Of a stretch of DNA of 64,000 nt, positions 17,630 through 29,324 are shown one piece after another (within the stretch, counting starts at the first letter, position 1; every line of letters begins with the position of its first letter). Both the position numbers and the translations under genes were made by a program. Under the pieces are notes generated by a model that saw only the letters and a list, made by a program, of their open reading frames with translations, made no database searches and was not told the origin of the DNA. The stretch is from Oscillospiraceae bacterium (GTDB lineage: Bacteria; Bacillota; Clostridia; Christensenellales; QALW01). The DNA lies in contig CP091722.1 in assembly GCA_022009755.1 (NCBI GenBank), positions 1,186,001 to 1,250,000 of the forward strand, written 5' to 3'.

Positions 17630-17658
17630 TTGACAAGGCACAAAAAATGGAATATACT
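17630..17658 (+). promoter_or_regulatory. SigA-type promoter of ssrA
   Basis: TTGACA (17630-17635), 17-base spacer, TATACT (17653-17658). The transcript would start near 17665, a few bases before the mature tmRNA 5' end. Confidence 0.85.
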
Positions 17659-17673
17659 ATTACTGCACAGTTT

Positions 17674-18025
17674 GGGGGTGCACCGGCTTCGACGGGAGTG
17701 ATCGGGGGCGGGGTAAGCGAGCCGTGGTTCCGGATCCACGATAATCCTTCGGGCGTAAATATAAACGCTAACAACAAAACTTTTGCTGTAGCTGCTTAAC
17801 GCAGCTTCCGTCGACTCCGACCGCCTGCGGATCGGACAATCGGCGTCATGATCGCAGGGAACGCCATTGGCCTAAGCTTTGCAGCCGGGGTGTAAATATG
17901 AAGCTACCAAACCGCTGCTTTGTCCGTGATACAGCGGGGCGGGAATAAAAACGCACTGACTACGCTCGTAGAAAGCCGCGCAAACGCACTTTCGGACAGG
18001 GGTTCAATTCCCCTCACCTCCACCA
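17674..18025 (+). ncRNA. ssrA: Transfer-messenger RNA (tmRNA)
   Basis: Starts GGGGGTGCACCGGCTTCGAC, the conserved tmRNA 5' end, and ends with the T-arm GGTTCAATTCCCC, acceptor CACCTCC and an encoded A-CCA; the acceptor arms pair. The tag reading frame begins at the GCT near 17767 and encodes ANNKTFAVAA before a TAA, with the hydrophobic AVAA end recognised by ClpXP-type proteases. It rescues stalled ribosomes. About 352 bases, normal length. The 3' end of ssrA is a known integration site for mobile elements; a mobile-element-type gene starts 20 bases downstream. Confidence 0.97.
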
Positions 18026-18045
18026 AACGAGGTTCGGACGAACAC

Positions 18046-21000
18046 CTATTTCTTCAGCGGCGGTTTCGCCGTGAAATGTTCGCTCTGATCCACAACAGAA
18101 AATCGCCGTCTTGGAAGTGATTCCGGGACGGTGTTTTTTTGTTTAATGTTGCTCACGATGTCGTTCACGGCGGCCAGCAGATCGGTGTCCAGATCAATGA
18201 GCCGTTTGCCCTGCACCAGTGGTCTGACTTCTTCTATGAGGTCGTAGATCATCTCGCTGTATGCCGAGGAATACTCCGCCGTGCTCTTCCACCGGGTAAC
18301 TTCTTTTTCGTCAGATGATATCTTACTGTCGGCTTCGGGGCTGAACTTTGCGTAGATCTCCCGCAGCTTTGCCAGCTGCTCCTTCTTGAATACGCTGGTG
18401 TTTTCCGTGAACACATTCAGCAGCTGCGCCACAACGGGCTGCAATTCCAGCAGCACATGCTTCTGCCCGCTGTTTGTGCGCAGCTTTTTGTCAAGGCTGC
18501 GGATATTCTTTTTGATGTTGTTCCTGTACTTCGCCCTTGTGGTGCTGGACCGTGCGAACTGTTCCTTCAACCGCTGCTCGCGGCGGGCTATAAGGTCTTT
18601 CATGGGCTTGGTGGCTTCCAGCTGCACAAGCCGTCCGTCGTAGCGGTTCAGTTTGGCTTCCGCCTGCCGCAGCTTGTTCTGCAGCTCGTAATACTTCTGC
18701 GGGCTTTTAAGCTTGTCCGTGTCCTGCATTTCCTGCTGAAGCTTGGATATCTCTATTTCCGTATTGTTCAGCTCGTGTATTGCCGCCTGATACGAGCGCA
18801 GGGATTTCTTCTCCTGCTCGTTCTGCGCTATCTCCATAAAGAGGTTGGAAAGCTCCTTGCGCGGGTTGAACTGGTTCTCATCGCTGCGCAGCTCAAATTC
18901 GGTGTTGACATTCTCGGCGATATCGAATATACTGTTACTGTCACCGGAGGATTCGGCGGATATATTGGAAAGTATGTTTGACCGATATTGCCTTCGGTGA
19001 CTTCTTTTATCCCCGTAATATCGTAAAACAATTCGCCCTTTGCAATCCGTTTAACATTCAGTTTTCCGTCAAACACGCTGTATCCGTTTTCCGCATTTGA
19101 ATTTTTAACCGCGAACAGCACATCGTAATACTTCCAGCCCCTCACTGCGTCCGGGTGTCTGCCGTCGTCCGCCTTATAGCTTACATTGGTCGCCGTTTTC
19201 AGCAGATTATCCAGCTCCGGCGCCGCGCCCATTTTAGCGGCGTAGACATCATTTGGTATGGTTTTTGCAGGGTTCGAGTATTCATTTATGCCCCTCTTGT
19301 TCACATACACTCTGTCGTTTTCGCCTACCTGAAGCACGGTGTTGCGGAATCTCTCGTTAAGGATATACCGCGCCTTTGCACCCAGCGACGCATCCGGCTT
19401 GCCCGGCACCTCCACCTTGCTTATGTCCTCGGTTACAAGCGCATACTTCGTACCGCTGTCCGTTGTGCGCAGCTCAAAGCGGATATCGTTCTCGCCGGCA
19501 TTGAACCGTTGGCTCAGCGGAATTACATTGCCGTTTCCGTCACGGGTTACGGTGTCCGCAGACTTTACATTGTTCGGGTTGAATATTACATACACATCCG
19601 CCGTTGTATCGAAGTCTGTACTTGCGTTTTGCCCGCCGTTATCCCGAATGTTGCGGAACAGAACGCTGTCGTAGCCCTGTTCTTTGGCATATTCCGCGAT
19701 TTGCCTTGTGTTGCTGAGCCTTTTTGCCCAATCGTTTTTATCGGAAAAGCCGTCAATGATTCTCTGCGCTTCTTCTTTGCTGTTCCATGACATTTTCCCG
19801 TTTGCCCACTCGGCTGAACGGGTGGATTTGTTTATGATCTTATAGCGCCCGTCGTCCTCCTGTATTTCGTATTTGCTGTCCGGCGCCTTGAAATCAAGAG
19901 CGTTCCAATTTTCGCCGTCTCCTTCCACCGTAAGGGAATTGCCGAGTTTTGCGTACAGCGCATAGTTGCCCCTGCGGAGGTTGGCGGATAATTCTTTCCG
20001 GGCAGCCGATTCCGTAAATACTTCAATGGAATATCCGTCCAGAGATTTTTCCACGACGAAACCGCCGCTTTCCGGCGCTTTCTTCAGCAGCCGAATGTTT
20101 TGTTCCAGATTGTTTACAAAATCCGTATGCCCGTTGAATATGTCGGTTTTATTCAGCATTGTCCAAAGCGTAGCGGACAGGCTGTCCGTTTTTCCGATAT
20201 CAAGCACATTCCGTAAATGGTTAAGTTTGTACATTTCCGGCGAGTCGTTTGCGAACCGTTCACGCAGGCTTTCGGTCAGCTTGCGTAATTCTTTAATACC
20301 GCTGTCCACCTGTTCGGCTATTTCGGCTTTCCCCGGCACATACGAGTATGCGTAGTCAATTCCGCTTTCCGGCGGGAATCGATTCAGCATTTGCGCCACT
20401 TCCCGAACGGACATGCCGTTTACATCGATATCGGCAGCTTCGGAAATGCGCCGCGAGCCTGAAATGCCGGAGTAGGTGGAAGCTATATCCGGGTTGCTTG
20501 TCAGGAATATGCTTCGCCCGTCGTCGGTTTTTGCAAGGTCAAACGCCGTAAACCCGAAGCTTTGTGTTCCGTGGTACAGCAGCGGAGAATCGTATCCCGC
20601 CGCCTTTGCCGCCTGTTCCACCAGTTGGCTGAGCCGCTTTTCGTTCTTCTCCGGGTCCTTTGCCAGCTTTGCATATTCCGTGTCGCGCTTGTCACGCAGC
20701 TCAAGCATGGTATCTTTGCTCGCACTCTTCCTGCCCTCGTTCTCCTTTATCGCCCCCTTAAGCGCATTGTCCCACAGCTTTTGCGTTTCCTTAAGGCTGG
20801 TTTCGCTTGCCGCTATGGCGCGGGCTTCGGGGCTGGTGGCGTCAAGGTTTTCAAAGGCGGCTTTCCTGTTGGCGGACAGCTTTTTAATAAAGCCGTCAAG
20901 CCCCGCCTTTATGCGCTGCGCAAGAGATAGGTTCTGCCGTGCCAGCTTTTCAAACACTTCACTGTTTTTCAGCATCATTTCACAGGCGGCTGCCACCATT

Positions 21001-21605
21001 TCTTCCTTTGCCTGTTCGCGGGTGAGCTCCTTGCCTACCTGATCTTTGTACTGCTCCTGTATATCCTCTATGCGGTTATCCACGCTCTTTTCGCCGTACT
21101 GCTCCGTAAACCGGGACATAACATAGTCCTCAAGCAGGGAATAGGTCTGCGTGCCGGAGGCGGCTATATAGTGCGTTATTTCGTGCGACGCCGTTTCAGT
21201 ATGGCGCTGCCGGTTATGTCGGTAATGCTCTGCATGCCGGCATTGACGGAAACATACAGGGTATTGGTTACACCGTCGTAATGCCCGTTTTCCACCGAAA
21301 ATTCGCCCGTTACATCCACGCCCGACATAAGGGTTATGTTTATGCCGGAAACCTCGCTGACGGCTTTCAGATAGCTTACCGCGGCGGTCTGCTTGGTGGT
21401 TAAAGTGTCCATATCTATCTTGGGGTCAACAGACCATTTGCCCGCAGACGGTGCAAGCTCTTTTATGTTCACTTTGGAGGCCTTCACATTTTTCTTTATT
21501 TCCGCCTGCTGCTGCGCCACTTTTTCTGCCGTTTCTTTGGTTTTGGTGACGATTTCGGCAATGCTGCCGGATTTCGCCTGCACATCTACGCGCCCGGCGT
21601 TGTAG
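18046..21605 (-). pseudogene. Truncated phage/ICE-type polyvalent protein (metallopeptidase + ADP-ribosyltransferase-like + LPD3-like)
   Basis: Three frames join into one protein of about 1,185 residues. From the N-terminal side: a coiled start; a zincin-type metallopeptidase segment with SHEITHYIAA; a helical linker; an ADP-ribosyltransferase-like domain (LLYHGTQSFGFTAFD, then SIFLTSNPDIASTYSG); a long middle; an LPD3-like segment (RVYVNKRGINEYSNP, DDGRHPDAVRGWKYYDV, LFYDITGI); and a coiled-coil C-terminus. Such polyvalent proteins are carried by phages and conjugative elements and act on the host early after entry. Two shifts are one-base losses in A or T runs (near 21190 and 18982). The 5' end is cut off at the CRISPR array, so the gene is a remnant. 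Confidence 0.65.
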
Positions 21606-21716
21606 GGTCATTCAACTGCTTGGAATGCGCTGGCATGATATGCCTTAAGCGAATCTGATGGCCGGCAAACCTTTGCTGCTCACCGCAGAAAGCGAAGACA
21701 AAGTCGCCCTGCAAGC

Positions 21717-21748
21717 ATTCCAATTCACGCCCCTATGCTGGGAGCGAC
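21717..21748 (-). repeat. Degenerate terminal repeat of the type I-C array
   Basis: ATTCCAATTCACGCCCCTA followed by TGCTGGGAGCGAC resembles the array repeat but with several changes and one arm of the hairpin lost. It stands one spacer-length left of the first intact repeat, where leader-distal repeats usually decay. Confidence 0.7.
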
Positions 21749-21782
21749 ACGCAATGCCGGAGAGCGATGTGCCGGACAGTCC

Positions 21783-24498
21783 ATTTCAATCCACGCCCCC
21801 CTGTGCGGGGGGCGACCAGCACATTGCCGGAGGGGTCACGCTGGGCAAAAATTTCAATCCACGCCCCCCTGTGCGGGGGGCGACGCTATGCCCGTTACCT
21901 TTGCCATTTAGATAATCCCATTTCAATCCACGCCCCCCTGTGCGGGGGGCGACAGGCTATAACTGCAAAACAAATGGTGCCAATAATATTTCAATCCACG
22001 CCCCCCTGTGCGGGGGGCGACCCGGCGGGAAATCATGAAAAAATACGGATTGTCCATTTCAATCCACGCCCCCCTGTGCGGGGGGCGACAAAATTGGTGT
22101 GTAGCGAGATAAAATATAAGGCATTTCAATCCACGCCCCCCTGCGCGGGGGGCGACACAAAATACCAAAGGGAGCAAAATATCTGTACGATTTCAATCCA
22201 CGCCCCCCTGCGCGGGGGGCGACCTCAAGATAGAAGAACATATGGGGTTAAAACTACACATTTCAATCCACGCCCCCCTGCGCGGGGGGCGACGAGTGCC
22301 GGCACTCTTGACGGCTGCAAACGGCTACATTTCAATCCACGCCCCCCTGTGCGGGGGGCGACAAGGGTCTGAGAAAAAAGATTACTTACGGGACAGATTT
22401 CAATCCACGCCCCCCTGTGCGGGGGGCGACTTTTATATCGGATGTTAATGTATATTATGAGTATAATTTCAATCCACGCCCCCCTGTGCGGGGGGCGACA
22501 AGGGTCTGAGAAAAAAGATTACTTACGGGACAGATTTCAATCCACGCCCCCCTGTGCGGGGGGCGACGGACGGGGTTCGCGTCGCAATACTCTGCTACAA
22601 ATTTCAATCCACGCCCCCCTGTGCGGGGGGCGACCGTTTTGCGATTGTATGAGCGTTTTGTAAAACGGTATATTTCAATCCACGCCCCCCTGCGCGGGGG
22701 GCGACCCCGGACGCAGACCCCTACACCCTTGGCGGCTGATTTCAATCCACGCCCCCCTGCGCGGGGGGCGACATTTGTGACATATCATGTCCGTATGTCT
22801 CACCGCCATTTCAATCCACGCCCCCCTGCGCGGGGGGCGACTCCTGCTCCAGTATCTCGTCCGTCTGAGGATAGCATTTCAATCCACGCCCCCCTGCGCG
22901 GGGGGCGACCGAGTTTCCAGCCCGTTGTTAATAATTGGTAGTCATTTCAATCCACGCCCCCCTGCGCGGGGGGCGACATGCGTCCGCGCGGAAAACAAGG
23001 TCGCCCGGATATTTCAATCCACGCCCCCCTGCGCGGGGGGCGACCTTGCGCATTATGGTATTATCTCTGCCACCAGCGATATTTCAATCCACGCCCCCCT
23101 GCGCGGGGGGCGACCTACACAGCTTCGGTTCTGTTTCACCCTGCCCGCCGATTTCAATCCACGCCCCCCTGCGCGGGGGGCGACACGCTAAAGCAAGCGG
23201 AGCGCCGATAGCGGACTTAGTATTTCAATCCACGCCCCCCTGCGCGGGGGGCGACTTCCCCCTCCTGCACAAAATTCTCAAGGGTGAGGATTTCAATCCA
23301 CGCCCCCCTGCGCGGGGGGCGACATTCCCCCTCCTGCACAAAATTCTCAAGGGTGAGGATTTCAATCCACGCCCCCCTGCGCGGGGGGCGACGTCACAAC
23401 CGCGACAATGTTTGCTGTGCAGATGCAAAATTTCAATCCACGCCCCCCTGCGCGGGGGCGACTCCCTCTTGCACAAAAATTCTCAAGGGTGAGGATTTTC
23501 AATCCACGCCCCCCTGCGCGGGGGGCGACGAACCTCCTAAAACACAATCATAAAGCAATTTTTTTATTTCAATCCACGCCCCCCTGCGCGGGGGGCGACG
23601 ATTTTGCGCAAGCCCGCCTGCAAACAGATTGCGATTTCAATCCACGCCCCCCTGCGCGGGGGCGACCTTGCAATTGTGTTTTTGTGTGGTTTTAAGTCAA
23701 ATTTCAATCCACGCCCCCCTGCGCGGGGGGCGACAAATTGTAAATTGCGTTAAAACTCCATAATTGTATATTTTCAATCCACGCCCCCTGCGCGGGGGGC
23801 GACGCGCATTGTTCACAAAATGTTCATAAAGTATTTTGCATTTCAATCCACGCCCCCCTGCGCGGGGGGCGACTCTTGTATTGTGTAATGCGTGCAACCT
23901 TCCATGTTATTTCAATCCACGCCCCCCTGCGCGGGGGGCGACGTCCAACACTACCCATAATGCATGAGTTACAGGTATTTCAATCCACGCCCCCCTGCGC
24001 GGGGGGCGACCCGCCGCGCGTACCTTGGCAACGGAGACTATCAATACCATTTCAATCCACGCCCCCCTGCGCGGGGGGCGACATCTGTGCTTTGGTTAGG
24101 TCGCCAACGTTAGATATTTCAATCCACGCCCCCCTGCGCGGGGGGCGACCTTTGTTATTTTAGTACTTTATCACTTTAGCGCAGTATTTCAATCCACGCC
24201 CCCCTGCGCGGGGGGCGACTTTGGTAAATATGTGTATATGTTACAAGTGCCTATGTATATTTTCAATCCACGCCCCCCTGCGCGGGGGGCGACTTGTGCA
24301 AAGATTTTGCGATTATGAGATAGGATTTATTTCAATCCACGCCCCCCTGCGCGGGGGGCGACTCTTGCTCAAGTGTCAAGTTATTTTCAGTGTTGATTTC
24401 AATCCACGCCCCCCTGCGCGGGGGGCGACATTCCCTGCGCTTGCAAAGTGTGGGAACGCGCCTCATTTCAATCCACGCCCCCCTGCGCGGGGGGCGAC
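21783..24498 (-). CRISPR. Type I-C CRISPR array, 40 repeats
   Basis: Forty 34-base repeats separated by 39 spacers of about 31-39 bases. In transcript sense (minus strand) the repeat starts GTCGCCCCCCGCGC and ends GTGGATTGAAAT, the classic I-C form, with a GC-rich hairpin of six C/G pairs and a GATTGAAAT 3' handle. Repeats 1-5 and 9-13 from the left have TGTGC in the loop, all others TGCGC. One spacer occurs twice (22363 and 22500); another three times (23256, 23324, 23463). A few repeats lack or gain one base in G, C or T runs. The leader is at the right, beside cas2. Repeat translations in the plus strand look like proteins but are not genes. Confidence 0.98.
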
Positions 24499-24658
24499 CG
24501 CAAAACTGCACAAATATTAAGGTTTTTGTGATCAGTTTTGCATTAATTTTACTGACCGGATAATTAAAACCGGCCACATTATGAGTTTAATACGGTTTTT
24601 CCGCATTTTTCGGGTGCGAGCCTGTGCCAACTTTTCAAACAGCCTCCGCTTCGCACCG
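24499..24658 (-). promoter_or_regulatory. Leader of the type I-C array
   Basis: About 160 bases between the cas2 stop and the first repeat, AT-rich next to the repeat, containing inverted motifs (AAAACTG...CAGTTTT and ACCGG...CCGGT). Position and polarity fit a leader holding the array promoter and the integration end. No exact promoter hexamers are claimed. Confidence 0.65.
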
Positions 24659-24949
24659 TTACAGAATCAGATTCCCCTCCGGGTCATATGATTCTTTGTT
24701 TCCGTACTGCTCAATTTTTGAAGAATACTTCTTTCCGAGATTATAGACCCGTATGCTGTCCGTTTCACTGTCCATCACACTCAAAAGCTGCTCTTTTACA
24801 ATTACCGCCTGCGATGCATCCAAATCACATTCGAAAACGGAATTTTGTACGCGTTGACCGTAATTGCAGCAGATTTTTGCAATTTTAGCCAGCCGTCTTT
24901 TCCCTGCCGCAGTTTCGGTATTAACATCATAGGTTATCAATACAAGCAT
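24659..24949 (-). CDS. cas2: CRISPR-associated endonuclease Cas2, type I-C
   Basis: A 96-residue Cas2 with ferredoxin-like fold: MLVLITYDVNTE at the start (conserved Asp after the first strand), RVQNSVFEC in the second strand and a short tail. With Cas1 it forms the spacer-integration complex. Its ATG overlaps the cas1 stop (TAATG), so it is translationally coupled. It is the last gene of the I-C operon; the array leader follows. Undamaged. Confidence 0.95.
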   Translation of the reverse strand: MLVLITYDVNTETAAGKRRLAKIAKICCNYGQRVQNSVFECDLDASQAVIVKEQLLSVMDSETDSIRVYNLGKKYSSKIEQYGNKESYDPEGNLIL

Positions 24950-25979
24950 TATTTTTTCAGAAACGGCGGGTAGCCGTCCAAATCCCCTCTCATAAGTCTT
25001 GAAATAAGCAACGCCTGAACATACGGAACCAATCCCCATTGTATTTTTTCTTTCAAAAACGGATGAATTATCTCCTCCCTCTTTTTTTCCTGCCACTGGG
25101 CAATAAATCGTTTTCTTGCATCATCGGTCAATATTACTGCGCCGTTATCCAAAAACACAAAGCTTTTTTCGTTAAAAATCCGATTGTTTATAAGCGTAAG
25201 AACGAATCTGTCGGCGAAAATCGGCCGCAGTTCCTCCATCATATCAAGCGAAAGGGAGCACCGTCCAGGTCTGTCCGTATGCATAAGCCCCACAAACGGG
25301 TCCAGCCCCACACTTCTCAAGCCCGCAGAGCACTCGTTTGCCAAAAGCGAATATGCAAACGAAAGCAGACAGTTCACTGGATCGGTCGGCGGCCTGCGCG
25401 AACGCCCATCAAAGGCGAAAACCTTCTTGTTCTGAAGTATCAGTTCATTGAACACACCAAAGTATTCGGCAGCGGCATTGCCCTCTATTCCCCTGATTGA
25501 AGCCGTATCGGCGGCGGTTTTGACCGCCTCAAGATATGCGCCGATCCTGTCGGCGGCAAGGCGGATCCTGTCGCAATCCGTCTGTAAAGGATGATCCCGC
25601 ATATAATGCAAAATAAGGTACTTTGTATTATACAGCTTACCGATGATCATATTTCTTATAACAGAAAGCCGCTTTGCCTCATCATCGGCCCATCTGAACT
25701 GTGTTCTTCTGAGATAAACATTTCCGTTTGTGCAGTTTCCCGTATCACACAGATATCTTCCGAAGGGAGTGAAAAACGAAAGCAGAACCCCGGCTCGGCG
25801 CACTTCCCCATTAAGGCTGGTGAAGCGCCTTTGTAGGAGAAGGACACTATTGCGTTTAGTGTGTGCAGCGGAATTTGCTTATGAGTATCATCTCCGAAAA
25901 TCACCTCCACCGTTTCGCCGTTTAATGAAAGATATGCGTCCTCAGTTGTAACGTAAAGAGTATTCAGAAGTTTTTTCAT
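24949..25979 (-). CDS. cas1: CRISPR-associated endonuclease Cas1, type I-C, frameshifted
   Basis: Two frames give a Cas1 of about 343 residues, the usual I-C length. The N-terminal beta domain starts MKKLLNTLYVTTEDAYLSL. The catalytic helical domain has GIEGNAAAEYFG (metal-binding Glu) and LMHTDRPGRCSLSLDMMEELRP (given here as LMHTDRPGR and SLSLDMMEE, holding the conserved His and Asp/Glu). The break near 25800 is one missing G (GAG GCC expected); the joined sequence reads through naturally. It overlaps cas4 by 4 bases. Cas1 catalyses spacer integration. Probably intact in the real genome. Confidence 0.92.
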
Positions 25980-26647
25980 TCCTTTTCCTCCCCGTTAAGC
26001 ATCCGCCGCAGATAATCCGCTGCCGAAACAAAACCTTTTTCCCGCTGAAGCGACGGAAGACATATCTCCTTTAATGAACAGCTGTTGCACCCCCGGTGTT
26101 TTTTGACCGTCGGCGTATAGCCTCGACTGAACATATTATGCATTTCCGCAAATGAAAGCCGCACGGTTTCACGAAGCTGATCGGTTAAAACAAACTTCTC
26201 TTTCTCCCTTGTTTCGCAGTAAAATACGGCCCCCTCGTTTATTTTGCAGGAAAACATCTCCTCAAGGCACATTGCCTGAGCAGTCACCTGCAATCTGTCG
26301 CAGTCTTCGCTTTTCCTATGTCCGTGCTTGTATTCTACCGGGCAAATATCCCATTGTCCCTGACGGCCGCGCAGAGTTATCCCGTTATCACTCTTAGAAA
26401 ACTCCACGGCATCGCAGCAGCCGCAGATGCCCATACGCTCGGATTTTACCGGCATATCCCGCATAGTGATTATCCCGTTGCGTATATCAACGCAGGAAAC
26501 ATCGTGAACCCGCTTGTGAATCGCTCTTCCCTCCGCAGTCAACCCGTTTTCCACCCACTGCTGCTCTATATGGATAAGCGCCCACTGCCTGCGGCAGAAG
26601 GAAAAATGCTGAAGCCCCGATATCAGAAGATATTCTTTATCTTCCAT
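25976..26647 (-). CDS. cas4: CRISPR-associated exonuclease Cas4, type I-C
   Basis: A 223-residue Cas4 of the RecB-nuclease family. It has the first cluster Cys in HFSFCRRQWALIHIE (residues about 15-29), nuclease residues in WDICPVEYKHG (Glu and Lys of the PD-ExK core) and three clustered Cys at the end (CNSCSLKEIC) for the iron-sulfur cluster. Cas4 trims and orients prespacers. The start at 26647 (MEDKEYLLISG) lies 2 bases past the cas7 stop. No break seen. Confidence 0.95.
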   Translation of the reverse strand: MEDKEYLLISGLQHFSFCRRQWALIHIEQQWVENGLTAEGRAIHKRVHDVSCVDIRNGIITMRDMPVKSERMGICGCCDAVEFSKSDNGITLRGRQGQWDICPVEYKHGHRKSEDCDRLQVTAQAMCLEEMFSCKINEGAVFYCETREKEKFVLTDQLRETVRLSFAEMHNMFSRGYTPTVKKHRGCNSCSLKEICLPSLQREKGFVSAADYLRRMLNGEEKE

Positions 26648-26648
26648 A

Positions 26649-27494
26649 TCATATGCCGTTAATCTCTTCGCAGGAAAGCCCTTCAAGGGTGTTGACCGTA
26701 ATCACATAATCCTCCGCCGAGGTCGGCTCCGCCACCCCTTCCTTAAGCGCAGCATTTACAAGACGATGCACCTTTGCCGAGGAATACTGCCCATCCCTGC
26801 AGTTATGCTGCCACCAGTACAGCTTTACCACTTCCATTGAGCCGTCCGGCCGGGCTGCCGAGGTATCGTTTACGAAAGAGTACGGAGGCATTCCTTTACG
26901 GTTTCGGCATCCTCACGGGTAAACCCCGTCTTTTCCGCAAGCTGCACATTGATGGAGCCTTTTACGGTATAAAGCCCGAATTTAACAAAATGCTTCATGC
27001 CCATTGTATCGCTTCCGCGTTCCTGGCCTTCTTTTTTTATCGCCGCTGACGCTCTTTGTTATCTGCATTGACTGAATATCAACGGGGTCCGCGCTCTTTG
27101 CAAGGTGAATGGAAACCGGGCCGCGCACGCCGACGGAGGAGCATCCAAAATCCTTGAATGCAAACACCTGCCCGAATGTTCTCACATCCAGCCATGTTTT
27201 ACAGGCAATTTTATAAAACTCGTCTGCATCCTTGATTTTTTCCATATCCTTCGCCCTGTCCTTAAGGCTGGTTTTCCCGTCGTCGCATCTGTCATCGGAC
27301 TGAACAAATACGGCGCAGCCCATGTCCTGCATACGGTTGCGTATCTTTCTTTTAATGCACACATCGGAAATTTCACCAAAGCCGTCATAATCCGTGCGGG
27401 GTCTGTTTCCTCCCAGCGGATCTCCGTTGGGGTTTGCATTTGTAACCGCTATAAGCACCTCAAAATCAATTTTGTTTTCCAGCGCAGTACTCAT
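26649..27494 (-). CDS. cas7: Cascade backbone protein Cas7 (Csd2), type I-C, two frameshifts
   Basis: Three frame pieces give a 281-residue Csd2-type Cas7. It starts MSTALENKIDFEVLIAVTNA and continues NPNGDPLGGNRPRTD, the conserved glycine-rich start of this family; VRTFGQVF and GVRGPVSIH follow, and the end has MEVVKLYWWQHN. One extra A in an A-run (near 27035) and one missing T (near 26885) explain both breaks. Cas7 subunits coat the crRNA in Cascade. Overlaps cas8c by 4 bases. Confidence 0.93.
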
Positions 27495-29324
27495 GATTCT
27501 TTTTCCTCCGATTCATTATTATCATTGTTTTTCTTTGTGTACAAAGCATTTTTCTGCAAATAATATCCCATAAGATACTCCTCGCCCAACGGCTTGCCCG
27601 CTTCGCCCTCCGGGCACCCGGAAATAACCAGCATAATTTCGCCGATAAGTTTATCATAGTAGTTTCTTGCTCCGGGCTTCAGGCGGGGATAATACGCGTT
27701 TTTGAGCTGCTCGATTATCAATTTTGCCGCATACATGGGACGCTTGACAAACAGCGTCTGCATCCTCATTGCATTGGGTTCCCTTTTTTCGTCCGAATCA
27801 AAGGCGTCCCGCTCCGCCTTTTCCAGAACGGCAAGCAGGCGGCCGAACTGATAGCTTCTGTTTTTCTTTTCGGGTTCAAGTGCCATAATCCATTCCTCCT
27901 TAAATCTGTCGTACCTGTATTTTTTTATGATTGCGCAGGTGGTGAAAAGCTGCTCGTTCCTGTTCCTTGACTTTCCGTCATTGTCGTACAGCTGAAGTGA
28001 TGAACACTTCTGTACGGCGCAGCGCATAATATCCGCAGGAAAAGGCGATCTTTCCAATCTGCAAAGCAAAAGCCGCTGCATTGCTTCCGAAAGAACCTTT
28101 TCGTCCGTTTCCGTTTTCTGCATTTCATTTTCTTTTCGCAGTACGCCGTAGGCCGCATCGACTATATTTTTCAATGCGGGGGAGGTAACTCCGTAAACCG
28201 GATGAAGCCATGCGGCGGTTTCATCCCAGAAACGAAGCCGTTCCAAAAAATCATACGCCGCCATTTCGCTGTAATAGCACACCGAAAGCCGCCCGGATGT
28301 GGCCGCATCAAATATCGCGGTTACCGTTTCGTCTGTCAGATCCAGCTCTTTTTTGTATCCCAGAACGGTTTTTGCAAGAATGTCGCGATAGTTTGTAGGA
28401 GTCGGGTTTTCTTCCGTTCCGGAAAATTTGGGAAACAGCGAAACCGTGGGGTTAAGCGTCTTTTTCCCTTTCGGGTTCCAACATACAATCAATCTGCTGC
28501 CGAAGCTGAAGCCATCGTTGGAAATAATCCACTTCAGGGCATTGTGTGCTTTCTGCGATGAAATAAAGCCCATTGTCAATGCCTCGGCATCGTCCGTAAA
28601 CCTTCCTCTGTAAGTAAAATTTGCTTTATCGTTGGCGGATACCAGCTTTGCATTGCCGGCAAAGGACATGACGCCCTTAAGATGCTGCCGCGCCGGCGCT
28701 GCATACTCTCCCGATACATAGCAAAGCACCTTCCCTGTGGCTGCTTCCGTTTGGCTTTGGCAGTAATTTATGTACGAGTTTATTACCTTTTTGTTTCTCC
28801 AGGTTTCCTCCGGCTCATCACAATTGTCCGACAATACCCTCCAGCACACAAAATCATCGTCCTTGACTCCGCCAATGGACGAAATATCCGCCCGCACGGT
28901 GCCCTTTCACATATTCCAGTATTGCTTCTATCTCGGAGCAAGCATACTCGGAATTGCACCATTCTTCCAGCTGGCTGAGATATGCGGCATAGCTTTCTTT
29001 ATATTCAGGACAAATAAACATCAGTTTATCGCAAAGCGGATGCGGAGAAGACTTTGCGGAGCTTGTACGCCCTGCCGATTTTTCGGTGACGGGAATTATT
29101 ATCTTCTTTTCCCTCTTCTGCGTTTTTCCCTTATTATCGGTGAAAGTGTCCGCAATGTGTTCCGCCTTAACAAACTCCCCGTTTTCCGTCAGAGTTATTG
29201 CTATCTTAACGCCGGTTGTAATAAACCCCACAGGTGCAAGCACGGCCCTTCGCTCTTCCGATTCCGCACCGGCCAAGCCCTCCATACGGTTGTATGTTTC
29301 CACAGCCTTTTGAAAAAGCCCCAT
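27491..29324 (-). CDS. cas8c: Cascade large subunit Cas8c (Csd1), type I-C, frameshifted
   Basis: Two frames join into about 610 residues, the expected Csd1 length. The N-terminus is MGLFQKAVETYNRMEGL; FVCWRVLSDN, SGEYAAPARQHLKGVMSFA (as SGEYAAPAR and HLKGVMSFA) and IVCWNPKGKK are family-like; the C-terminus is the helical RSYQFGRLLAVLEKAE region that contributes the small-subunit part in I-C. The break near 28870 is one extra G in GGG. Cas8c recognises the PAM in target DNA. It begins at the cas5 stop and overlaps cas7. Confidence 0.93.

Noticed and set aside
21767..24520. Open frames through the I-C array with repeated ISIHAPLRGGR or FNPRPPARGAT text
   Set aside because: These are translations of the CRISPR repeats, not genes.
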